Below, in pieces: positions 1 through 6,197 of a DNA stretch of 12,888 nucleotides. The DNA lies in assembly GCA_039583705.1 (NCBI GenBank), contig JAVKSM010000100.1, positions 1-12,888 on the forward strand, written 5' to 3'. The DNA is from JAVKSM01 sp039583705 (lineage in GTDB: Bacteria; Actinomycetota; Actinomycetes; Mycobacteriales; Pseudonocardiaceae). The translations under genes were made by a program, and so were the position numbers. Numbering within the stretch: the stretch's first letter is position 1; every line of letters starts with the position of its first letter. The notes beneath the pieces were generated by a model. That model did no database searches. It saw nothing but the letters and a program-made list of their open reading frames with translations, and was not told the origin of the DNA.

Positions 1-1318
1 GCACCGCGGTGGTGGGCGCCGCGGGCTGCTCCCCCGCCTCGGCCGCGGGCTGGTCCGCCGCGGCCAGCCAGCGGGCGGCGATGGCGTCGGCGACCCAGTC
101 GATCTCGGCACCGACGTCAGCGAGCAGCGCCACCCGCACGTCACCGGGGGGCGCGCCGTCGCGGGCCCGCAGCTCCGCCACGGCCACCGGGGCTGCCCGC
201 AGCGGACCGGAACAGGCGTTGGCCAACGCCAGCACCTCCGGCGGGTTGCGGAAGCTGGTGAGCAGGCCGTAGCGGGCCGCGCTGCGGCCACGGCGGGGGA
301 AGTCGGAAGCGAAGCGGGGCAGGTTCGCCGCGCTGGCGCCCCGCCAGCCGTAGATCGACTGGCAGGGGTCGCCGACGGCGGTCACCGCCACGGGGTGGAG
401 GCCGTCGCCGAAAAGGGCCCGCAGCAGCACCCGCTGGGCATGCCCGGTGTCCTGGTACTCGTCGAGCAGCACGGCGCGGAAGCTCGCCCGCTCGGCGGCG
501 CCCACCTCCGGGTGCCCGGCGGCGATCCGGGCGGCCACTGACATCTGGTCGGCAAAGTCCATCGCGCGCTCCGCCCGCTTGCGCCGGGCGAACTCCTCAA
601 CCAACGGCAGCAGCGCCACCCGAAGCCGCTGGGCGTCCAGGACCTCCCGGAGCCTGCCGGTGGGCGCCCTCGCGCCGCAGGCTCGCTCGATCTCCACGCA
701 GAGCCGCGCGGCCTGCCCCCGCACGCCGTCGGCGTCGACGAGGTGCTCGCCGAGCTGGCCGGCCAGCTCGAGCACGCGGGCGCTCACCGTCGCCGGGGCC
801 CACTCCAGGTCCAGGTCGGCCGCCCAGGTCGACACCACGCGGTGCGCTATCTGCCAGGCCCCGGTCTGCGACAGCAACCGGGCCCCCGGCTCGGCAGGCA
901 GCCGCAGCGCGTGCTCGGCGACCAGGCGCCCGGCGTAGGCGTGGTAGGTGCACACGGTGGGCTCGCCGGCCAGCACGGCGGCGCGGCGCTGCCCGCTCGG
1001 GTCGAGATCGTTGAGCAGCCGAGCGCCCGCCAGCCGCCGCAGCCTGGCCCGGATCCGCTCGCCGAGCTGCTGGGCCGCCTTCCGGGTGAACGTCAGGCCG
1101 AGTACCTGCTCCGGCAGCACCTGTCCGGTGGCGACCAGCCATACCACGCGGCCGGCCATCGTCTCGGTCTTACCGGAGCCGGCCCCGGCGACGACGAGCG
1201 CCGGCTCCGGCGGGGCGGCGATGACGGCCGCCTGCTCCACGGTGGGGGGTGGCAGCCCGAGCGCGGCCGCCAGTTCGCCGGGCGTCAGTTCAGCAGGGCT
1301 CTGCCCAGCGGGATGCAC
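1..1318 (-). CDS. adnB: AdnB-like UvrD/PcrA-family ATP-dependent DNA helicase, N-terminal motor part (runs off left edge)
   Basis: This is a superfamily 1A helicase that moves along DNA using ATP. In the mycobacterial AdnAB complex, the AdnB motor works with AdnA to unwind and resect double-strand breaks. The frame is open from a GTG at 1318 to the window edge (about 439 codons). Visible motifs, numbered from that GTG, are: the Q-motif region PPPTVEQAAVI (24-33), Walker A GAGSGKT (45-51), motif Ia LTFTRKAA, Walker B/motif II DEYQDT, motif III GDPCQSIYGWRG and motif IV SFRNPPEV. The nuclease half lies outside the window. The GTG is the only standard start near the conserved N-terminus, with a GGGGAG 12 nt upstream. 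The frame stays open upstream (SITAALVGDPAAP...), which looks protein-like but has no nearby ATG/GTG, so the native start could once have been further upstream. Its usual partner gene adnA is not adjacent but at the far end of the window. The AdnB assignment rests on the motifs and on gene order. Confidence 0.85.
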   Translation of the reverse strand, partial: MHPAGQSPAELTPGELAAALGLPPPTVEQAAVIAAPPEPALVVAGAGSGKTETMAGRVVWLVATGQVLPEQVLGLTFTRKAAQQLGERIRARLRRLAGARLLNDLDPSGQRRAAVLAGEPTVCTYHAYAGRLVAEHALRLPAEPGARLLSQTGAWQIAHRVVSTWAADLDLEWAPATVSARVLELAGQLGEHLVDADGVRGQAARLCVEIERACGARAPTGRLREVLDAQRLRVALLPLVEEFARRKRAERAMDFADQMSVAARIAAGHPEVGAAERASFRAVLLDEYQDTGHAQRVLLRALFGDGLHPVAVTAVGDPCQSIYGWRGASAANLPRFASDFPRRGRSAARYGLLTSFRNPPEVLALANACSGPLRAAPVAVAELRARDGAPPGDVRVALLADVGAEIDWVADAIAARWLAAADQPAAEAGEQPAAPTTAV

Positions 1319-1501
1319 CCGGGCTTTGTACTCCCCGACCCCGACCGGCGCGGCGGGGTCTCCGACGAGCGCCGCAGTGATTGAGGGTGGGTGACGATCA
1401 GCGACGCCAGGCGCAGCGGGTTGAGGCCGCGAACCCGTGTAACGACACGAGGCTGGCGACGAATGATGAGTAGGCGAGATGGCGAGTCGTGGACGGGACC
1501 G
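1319..1501. other. Gap between divergent adnB-like gene and zinc-ribbon gene
   Basis: This gap of about 180 nt separates the adnB-like start (minus) from the zinc-ribbon gene (plus). It is the left junction of the accessory block. No convincing sigma-70 promoter, terminator, tRNA fragment or attachment-type repeat was seen. The upstream in-frame continuation of the helicase lies here (about 1319-1390), as do alternative starts of the plus-strand gene. Confidence 0.5.
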
Positions 1502-2194
1502 ATGGACGTGTGCCGGGCGTGTGGACAGCGGTTCCGGGAGGGGACGCGGTTCTGCACCGGGTGTGGCGAGCCGGTCGGGTCGACCTCCTCCGCCCCTCCG
1601 TATCAGCAACCGGCCGCGACACCCCGTCGGACCCGCAACCAGACAGCGATGTGGGTCGCGGTCGCGGGCCTGGTGGCGGCCGTCGTCGGGTTGACGGTGC
1701 TCCTAGTGTTGCGTCTCAGCACCGCCCAGCCTGGACCCACACTGACCGGGCCCGTTGCCCAGCAACCGGCGCGCGTCACACCGGGCGGGACGAGCCTGGT
1801 GACCCCGACGACTCAGGGCGCCACCGAGGCTGATCTGCAGCGGCAGGTGGACGCGGACCGCGACGCGGCCGAGGGGTTGGTGGGCAACTGGGTGCCGCAG
1901 CTGTCCTCGAAACGGCTGGGTCTGACGGTGCACGGCGTGACCTTCGATTACTCGGCCATCCTGGCTGACTTCCAGGCGCTACGGGCCCGGTTCCCGCAGA
2001 GTGTGCTGATCCGCTCCGATGACTACACCAGTTACCAGAGTCCCGGTTACTGGGTCACGGTCCTGGCGCAGACCTTCCCGAGCGCGGATGACGCCAACGC
2101 CTGGTGTGATGCCAACGGCTTCGCCGTAGAGGACTGCTTCGCACACCGGCTGTCCCACACCGAGGGTCCTGCGGGAAGCTCGAAACTGCGATGA
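1502..2194 (+). CDS. Zinc-ribbon, single-pass membrane protein with extracellular sensor-like domain
   Basis: The 230-residue product starts MDVCRACG. An N-terminal zinc ribbon has CxxC pairs at C4/C7 and C18/C21. A Pro/Thr-rich linker follows, then one hydrophobic segment (about 49-70, AMWVAVAGLVAAVVGLTVLL) and an extracytoplasmic region. The last 120 residues (GNWVPQLSSKRLGL onward, ending YWVTVLAQTF...NAWCDANG...DCFAHRLS) resemble a C-terminal domain I associate with membrane-anchored actinobacterial Ser/Thr kinases and related proteins. It is also reminiscent of SPOR folds, and its two cysteines could form a disulfide. The ATG at 1502 was chosen because zinc ribbons of this type usually begin a few residues before the first CxxC. 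An in-frame ATG at 1463 with GAGG 10 nt upstream is a real alternative. The gene is convergent with the SGGTF protein gene, only 5 nt between stops. Function is unknown; a cell-envelope sensing or scaffolding role is inferred. Confidence 0.75.
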   Translation: MDVCRACGQRFREGTRFCTGCGEPVGSTSSAPPYQQPAATPRRTRNQTAMWVAVAGLVAAVVGLTVLLVLRLSTAQPGPTLTGPVAQQPARVTPGGTSLVTPTTQGATEADLQRQVDADRDAAEGLVGNWVPQLSSKRLGLTVHGVTFDYSAILADFQALRARFPQSVLIRSDDYTSYQSPGYWVTVLAQTFPSADDANAWCDANGFAVEDCFAHRLSHTEGPAGSSKLR

Positions 2195-2199
2195 CGCAC

Positions 2200-2586
2200 T
2201 CAGCTCCCGCCGAAGACCTTGATGATCAACTCTGTGATCTGCGCGACGCTGCCTGATGCGGCAGCCAGCGGGCCGAGCACCTTGCTCACCTGCTCCCACC
2301 GGCCGCGAACAACCGGCCCTGCCGGCTCCTCTCGGGCGAGCTCCTCCTCGATCTTGCTGACCTCGTAGCCCACCTCGGCCTGCACGTTCGGGCTCGTTGC
2401 CGCCTTGACCAGCTCCTCGCGGGCCGCCGCGACGGCGGCCCGCAGGTCGTCCAACGAGGCCTGTGCCGACACCGCACCGACGCTGACCGTGTTGTGGGTG
2501 ACCTTGTTGCGCTGCCCGACGGCGCTGGCGGTGAACGTCCCTCCGCTGATGTTCACCGTTTCCCGAGGTGGCTTTCTGGTGTTCAT
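2200..2586 (-). CDS. Small protein with N-terminal SGGTF/SAVG module and helical body
   Basis: The 128-residue soluble protein has two parts. Residues 11-29 carry a short Gly/Asn-rich module, NISGGTFTASAVGQRNKV, predicted to be beta-hairpin or beta-solenoid-like. Residues 42-128 look alpha-helical and charged (LDDLRAAVAAAREELVK..., SKIEEELAREE), ending in a hydrophobic helix before FGGS. Similar short N.SGG...A.G..N.V modules followed by helices occur in small actinobacterial proteins encoded beside signalling or conflict-system genes; that comparison is from memory. The ATG overlaps the stop of the upstream membrane-protein gene (ATGA, 4 nt), so translation is coupled and the pair is very probably stoichiometric. 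The long upstream extension of this reading frame overlaps the membrane-protein gene in another frame and is not used. The C-terminus of the upstream protein carries the same module, which suggests the two proteins bind each other. Function is unknown. Confidence 0.75.
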   Translation of the reverse strand: MNTRKPPRETVNISGGTFTASAVGQRNKVTHNTVSVGAVSAQASLDDLRAAVAAAREELVKAATSPNVQAEVGYEVSKIEEELAREEPAGPVVRGRWEQVSKVLGPLAAASGSVAQITELIIKVFGGS

Positions 2587-2681
2587 GGCCTTCCCTTCGG
2601 CGGCCCGGGCGGGCCGACATCGCCCTGGACGGTGTTGCCGAACCCCACGGCAGAGTTGAAGAAGGTCCCACCGCTGACGTT
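2500..2681 (-). repeat. Shared SGGTF protein module encoded twice across a gene junction
   Basis: Two copies of the peptide pattern N-[VI]-SGGTF-x2-SAVG-x2-N-x-V are encoded at 2628-2681 (end of the membrane-protein gene) and 2500-2553 (start of the next gene). They flank the 4-nt stop/start overlap. Nucleotide identity between the copies is only moderate, so this is an old duplication or a shared family module rather than a recent tandem copy. Confidence 0.7.
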
Positions 2682-4277
2682 GGTGTTGAAGTTGACCATC
2701 GGATCGGCCTGCCGCATGAACTCGACCACAGAGTAGCCGTGTTCCTCCAGGTACTGCCCGACCGCCCGGATGAGAATTGCGTCCAGAATCTTCACGTAGC
2801 GCTCGACGTCGACATCCTGGAAGTAGGTCTGGACATCGTTGGCCGCGGCGAGCTCGCGCAGGCTCTTGCCGGCGCCGTACCGGTCCGGGACAACCTCCCC
2901 GTCCCGCTGGACGAGTGGCGTGAAACGGTGAAAGACCGACCGGAGCCGGCTGATGACCGTCGCGGGGAGCATCACCCACTCCACGAGCGAGCGACGCAGC
3001 GGCGCCAGGACGGGGTCGGAAAGCTGGTCGATCTTCCGGTAGCTGGCGCGGATAGGTGGTGCGTCTGCCACGCGGCGGGCGGCTGCGGCCGGCACGTGTG
3101 CGGCGGGCGGGTGGTCGAGGTCCGGGAGCACCGCAGGCTGAGGTTGGGTATGGAGGTTGGTCACCAGCCGGTTGGCGGCCATCAGGATCTGCTCACGCTG
3201 GGTGAGATCTTCGAGCCGACCGCCCGGCCCGAGTGACGTCGACGACCGCAACTTGTCTATGGCGGCGGCGACGTGCTGCTGCAACTCCACAACGCTTATC
3301 CCGCGCGGTTGGGAGAGCGCAACTCCGTCGGGCTCCTCGCCCTCATCCTCCTCCTCGACCGGCTCCAAGGGCAACGCGATGACCTTCCGTTTGAGCAGCT
3401 TCCCAGCACCGACGAACGGTGAGAAGCCGCGGTGGACGACCACGTCGGCCTCATCCCGGTTCTCGGCTGCTCGCTCATCGGCAGCGGCGACCCTTGTGAG
3501 TGGCAGATGGAAGGACGCATGCCCAAGGGTCCGGACGGCGCGCTCCCACCCGGAGCCGGCGTGGCGCACGTCAGGGGCGAACCGCCCTGGGCGGAAGCAG
3601 GTGTACACGAGGTGGTGCACGGCCAACACGTCTGCGCCGATCACTGCCAGGGTGAGCAGACCCAGCACGACGACGGGTAGCGATCCGTCCGCCAAACCCG
3701 GTAGGGGCCCGACGCTCGCCAACGCCTGCGGCAGCACCACGATCGCGAGCACCACGATCCCGGCGACGACGAGCAGCGCGACGGCGTTGCGGCGTCTGTG
3801 TGCTGTATCCCCGCTGAAGCCGAGGTACGCGACCACCGCAACGACCAGCCAGGCCAGGAACGTCACCGTGCTGACGACCGCGAGGACCACCAGGAGCAAC
3901 AGGAGGACAGCGTCACGAATGCGGCGACGGACCCGCGCGGCCACTGCGTCCCGCAGCACGGCCGCCGCGTCGAGCCCTGGTGACGGTGGGATGGCTCGTA
4001 CCGGCTCGATGAGGAACTCGGCGATCGCGGCGTCACTGAACGCTGGGTCGAGATGGGCAGCCGCGCAGAGGTAGCGCGTGGTGGCGTCCCGCCAAGCTGG
4101 AGGAAGGCCGGTCGCAGACCCGACAGGCCCGCCGTTCCCCGCCGGCGAGCCCGTGCTGGGGCGTGGCCGGAGGTGAATCGCTTTCCCACAGTGCCCGCAG
4201 AACCGATCGCCCCGCCGGTTGGGCCACGAGCAGTGCCGGCACGGCACGCAGTCCCCACCGTTGATCTCCCCGGTCAT
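2583..4277 (-). CDS. Zinc-ribbon multi-pass membrane protein with C-terminal SGGTF module
   Basis: The 564-residue protein has an N-terminal zinc ribbon (C13/C16 and C27/C30, with an extra C10) and a short helical linker. Hydrophobic stretches lie at about 123-153 (long, possibly a hairpin), 164-184 and 201-224. After the membrane region comes a conserved-looking VVVHRGFSPFVGAG (279-292), a motif I recall from uncharacterised actinobacterial membrane proteins. Then come an acidic segment (EEEDEGEE, about 308-316) and a long soluble region. The protein ends with FNTNVSGGTFFNSAVGFGNTV (residues 530-550) and a Pro/Gly tail. No catalytic motif is recognised. The start ATG at 4277 precedes the zinc ribbon by 9 codons; no good ribosome-binding site is visible. 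It lies 58 nt after the coiled-coil gene and overlaps the SGGTF small gene by 4 nt, so all three probably form one operon. A role in sensing or signalling at the membrane is inferred only from architecture. Confidence 0.8.
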   Translation of the reverse strand: MTGEINGGDCVPCRHCSWPNRRGDRFCGHCGKAIHLRPRPSTGSPAGNGGPVGSATGLPPAWRDATTRYLCAAAHLDPAFSDAAIAEFLIEPVRAIPPSPGLDAAAVLRDAVAARVRRRIRDAVLLLLLVVLAVVSTVTFLAWLVVAVVAYLGFSGDTAHRRRNAVALLVVAGIVVLAIVVLPQALASVGPLPGLADGSLPVVVLGLLTLAVIGADVLAVHHLVYTCFRPGRFAPDVRHAGSGWERAVRTLGHASFHLPLTRVAAADERAAENRDEADVVVHRGFSPFVGAGKLLKRKVIALPLEPVEEEDEGEEPDGVALSQPRGISVVELQQHVAAAIDKLRSSTSLGPGGRLEDLTQREQILMAANRLVTNLHTQPQPAVLPDLDHPPAAHVPAAAARRVADAPPIRASYRKIDQLSDPVLAPLRRSLVEWVMLPATVISRLRSVFHRFTPLVQRDGEVVPDRYGAGKSLRELAAANDVQTYFQDVDVERYVKILDAILIRAVGQYLEEHGYSVVEFMRQADPMVNFNTNVSGGTFFNSAVGFGNTVQGDVGPPGPPKGRP

Positions 4278-4335
4278 AGCGAGTACTTCGATCTACAGCG
4301 CGCAGCCGTTACGACCGGGATGCCCTGGCCCCGCG

Positions 4336-4716
4336 TTACTCGCCGGGTCGGCCGGAGCGCAGCACCGCCAGGATGCTGTCCAGCTTCCCGGTCAGCTCCT
4401 CGTACTGGGTGCGCTGGGTCTCGGCGAGGCGCTCCAGAGCATCCGCCTGGGTGCGCTGGGTCTCGGCGAGGCGCTCCGCAGCGCCCGTAAAGCGCTCCTG
4501 GGCGTCCGCGAGGCGCTGCTGGGCGTGCTCGAGCCGGTCGAGCCTGCCCACGGTGAGGTCGAGGGTCTGCTGGATCTCCTCCAGCCGGGTGCCGTGCCGC
4601 CGCTGGGTGGCCGCGATGGTGGCCACGGTCTGGTTCGTGGTGTCCAGGAGCTCGTAGACGTCGTCCACGTCATGGCGGAGCTGGGCGACCCTGCGATGCA
4701 TCTCCGGCGAAGCCAT
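4336..4716 (-). CDS. Small coiled-coil protein
   Basis: The 126-residue protein (MASPEMHRR start) is almost entirely heptad-patterned and Gln/Glu/Arg-rich, e.g. LDRLEHAQQRLADAQERF and ERLAETQRTQ twice. No signal peptide, membrane segment or catalytic motif is seen. It should form an extended coiled coil, probably homo-oligomeric, possibly scaffolding a partner. A 14-residue unit is duplicated exactly in DNA (see repeat at 4405-4477). The ATG at 4716 is preferred; a GTG at 4749 would add 11 residues (MTTRPTGRLPA) and neither has a strong ribosome-binding site. It is 58 nt upstream of the zinc-ribbon membrane-protein gene on the same strand, so probably the first gene of that operon. The DyP gene ends 65 nt upstream of it, with dyads in between. 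Coiled-coil proteins match many families weakly, so no function is assigned. Confidence 0.65.
   Translation of the reverse strand: MASPEMHRRVAQLRHDVDDVYELLDTTNQTVATIAATQRRHGTRLEEIQQTLDLTVGRLDRLEHAQQRLADAQERFTGAAERLAETQRTQADALERLAETQRTQYEELTGKLDSILAVLRSGRPGE
4405..4477 (-). repeat. In-frame 42-nt tandem duplication in coiled-coil gene
   Basis: A 31-nt stretch beginning CTGGGTGCGCTGGGTCTCGG (plus strand) occurs identically at 4405-4435 and 4447-4477. The offset of 42 nt equals 14 codons or two heptads. It encodes ERLAETQRTQ twice, so duplication lengthens the coiled coil without changing its register. Confidence 0.85.
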
Positions 4717-4750
4717 GGCCGGCAACCTACCGGTGGGTCTGGTCGTCACC

Positions 4751-4780
4751 CAGGGAACCCTGCTGGGACCGCTGAGCGGT
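4751..4780. promoter_or_regulatory. Two adjacent inverted repeats between DyP stop and coiled-coil gene
   Basis: CAGGG-AA-CCCTG (4751-4762) and ACCGCT-G-AGCGGT (4768-4780) are perfect inverted repeats with very short centres. They sit in the 65-nt gap after the DyP stop and before the preferred coiled-coil start at 4716. The tiny loops suit protein-binding operators better than RNA hairpin terminators. Which gene they serve cannot be told from sequence alone. Confidence 0.3.
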
Positions 4781-4781
4781 G

Positions 4782-6170
4782 CTACGGCGAAGCGTGGGCG
4801 AGGTGGGCGAGGTGGGCGAGAGCTCGGCGCCCGGGAAGGAAGAAGTATTCACCGCAACGCATGGTGACCAATGGTGGGATGGGTGACACGAAATAGGGTT
4901 GGCGGCCGGGAATGGTGAGGTTGGTTCCCCGGCGGCTGTTGCTGAGGAGGGGATCCTGGTCGTTACCCAGACCAAGGCTGTTGCCGTCGTTCAACCACTC
5001 CCCCTGGATGAACTCGAACTGGCGGGCGATGCTGGCGCACAGGCAGACGAACAACAAGCCCCGCTGTTGGCCGTCGTCGTCGAGCACGCCGTCGGGTAGT
5101 GGCGGGCCGTAGGAGATCCCCCGGCGCAGGAGGCGGTGACGCTGTACGAGCCGGTCACGGGCCTTGACTCCGTCGCGGGGGTTGGCCCGGCGGATGTGGG
5201 CGCCGATCGGGCACCTGAGTCCGTCGAGGTCGTCGGCGTAGGTGAAAGCCCGGCCGAGGGTGTCCTCCGTAGCCGTCTGGTGCCCGTCGGGGAGCGCCAG
5301 CGGGGTGCCGTCGGGCATGCGCCCCACCATCTTGGCGGCCAACGCCTCAGGCCCGCCGGGGTAGTGCCTGCCCTGCTCGGCTACCAAGCGCCGGAACGCC
5401 GCGACGTCCTGGCTCAGCTTGCGGTAGACGAGGTAGGTGCCGTTGCGGCCCAACACGGGCGGGGTCGGGCTGGCGGCCGGGACGCCTTCCTCGTCCGGGT
5501 AGCCGAGTACGATCTCCCCCGCCCGCAGCGGTCGCCAGGTGCCGTCGCTCTGACGTACGCCTTGACCGGGCAGCAGCTCGGTGGCGACCTCCTTCACACC
5601 CTCGATGACCGGCTGCGAGATCCCGTCGAGGAAGCCGAAGTGCTCCCGGGACAGCGGCTTGGCCGCCTCCCGGCCCCGGGGTGCGCCGTCGGTGAGCCGG
5701 TCGCCGTCCTGCTCGGCCACGATCTCGGCGACGTCGGCGAGTCGGTCGCGGACCCGTTGGCAGCGCTGCTCGCGGTGGCGCGGGGTGGCTGCGTGCAGGA
5801 TCACGACGGCGTGCAGCGGGGTCGTGCCCGGACCGTCAGGCTCCCAGTGCCGGGGGTGGTTGGTGTCGCCGTCGCCGAGCCGGGCGGCGCGCCCCACCAT
5901 GCCCGCCCGGAACTCCTCGGGGAAGCTGGCGAGCGTCTCCGACGCCACCCCGAGCCTCGCCAGCCCGTTCCAGGTGAGGGCCAGGTTCAACGCCGAGACC
6001 GACCGGTCGCGCTGCTCGCCGGCCGTGGTGACCTCGTGTGCGGCCATGTCGGCCAGCCAGTCCCCAGCCCTCCCGACCGCCCCGAAGCGGAGGAAGAGGT
6101 ATCTGGCGTGGGAGAACCGAGGGTAGCCGACCAGGATGTCCTGGATGTCATCGAGTTCCAGCCTGTCCAT
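4782..6170 (-). CDS. DyP-type haem peroxidase
   Basis: This 462-residue protein is a dye-decolorizing peroxidase, a haem enzyme that uses H2O2 to oxidise bulky aromatic substrates. The family signature GFLDG (179-183) supplies the catalytic Asp182. The proximal haem ligand is His325 in PIGAHIRRANPRD (321-333). The distal arginine lies in RHRLLRRGISYG (344-355). Other matches are YPRFSHARYLFLRFG near the N-terminus, ARQFEFIQGEW (382-392) and GEYFFLPGRRAL near the end. All key residues are present, so it should be active. There is no signal or Tat peptide, and no recognisable encapsulin-targeting tail, so a cytosolic enzyme is expected. The length suits the longer DyP subclasses. The ATG at 6170 has a strong GGAGGTGA ribosome-binding site. 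It lies 27 nt after the 434-residue partner gene, as an operon. The C-terminus ends in three LAH repeats encoded by a 9-nt tandem repeat. Confidence 0.93.
   Translation of the reverse strand: MDRLELDDIQDILVGYPRFSHARYLFLRFGAVGRAGDWLADMAAHEVTTAGEQRDRSVSALNLALTWNGLARLGVASETLASFPEEFRAGMVGRAARLGDGDTNHPRHWEPDGPGTTPLHAVVILHAATPRHREQRCQRVRDRLADVAEIVAEQDGDRLTDGAPRGREAAKPLSREHFGFLDGISQPVIEGVKEVATELLPGQGVRQSDGTWRPLRAGEIVLGYPDEEGVPAASPTPPVLGRNGTYLVYRKLSQDVAAFRRLVAEQGRHYPGGPEALAAKMVGRMPDGTPLALPDGHQTATEDTLGRAFTYADDLDGLRCPIGAHIRRANPRDGVKARDRLVQRHRLLRRGISYGPPLPDGVLDDDGQQRGLLFVCLCASIARQFEFIQGEWLNDGNSLGLGNDQDPLLSNSRRGTNLTIPGRQPYFVSPIPPLVTMRCGEYFFLPGRRALAHLAHLAHASP
4794..4820 (-). repeat. 3 x 9-nt tandem repeat at DyP C-terminus
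   Basis: GTGGGCGAG (plus strand) occurs three times in tandem, encoding LAH repeats in the last residues of the peroxidase. Unit number could vary between strains without breaking the frame. Confidence 0.8.
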
Positions 6171-6197
6171 CGTTCACCTCCACCGGTGGCGGGATGG

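Noticed and set aside
2568..4074. Plus-strand frames opposite the zinc-ribbon membrane protein (2568-3236, 3157-4074)
   Set aside because: They are Ser/Arg-rich shadows with no domain. The minus strand has zinc-ribbon cysteines, membrane segments and a coupled neighbour.
4782..6170. DyP as encapsulin cargo
   Set aside because: No SLxIGSLK-type C-terminal targeting peptide and no encapsulin gene in the window.
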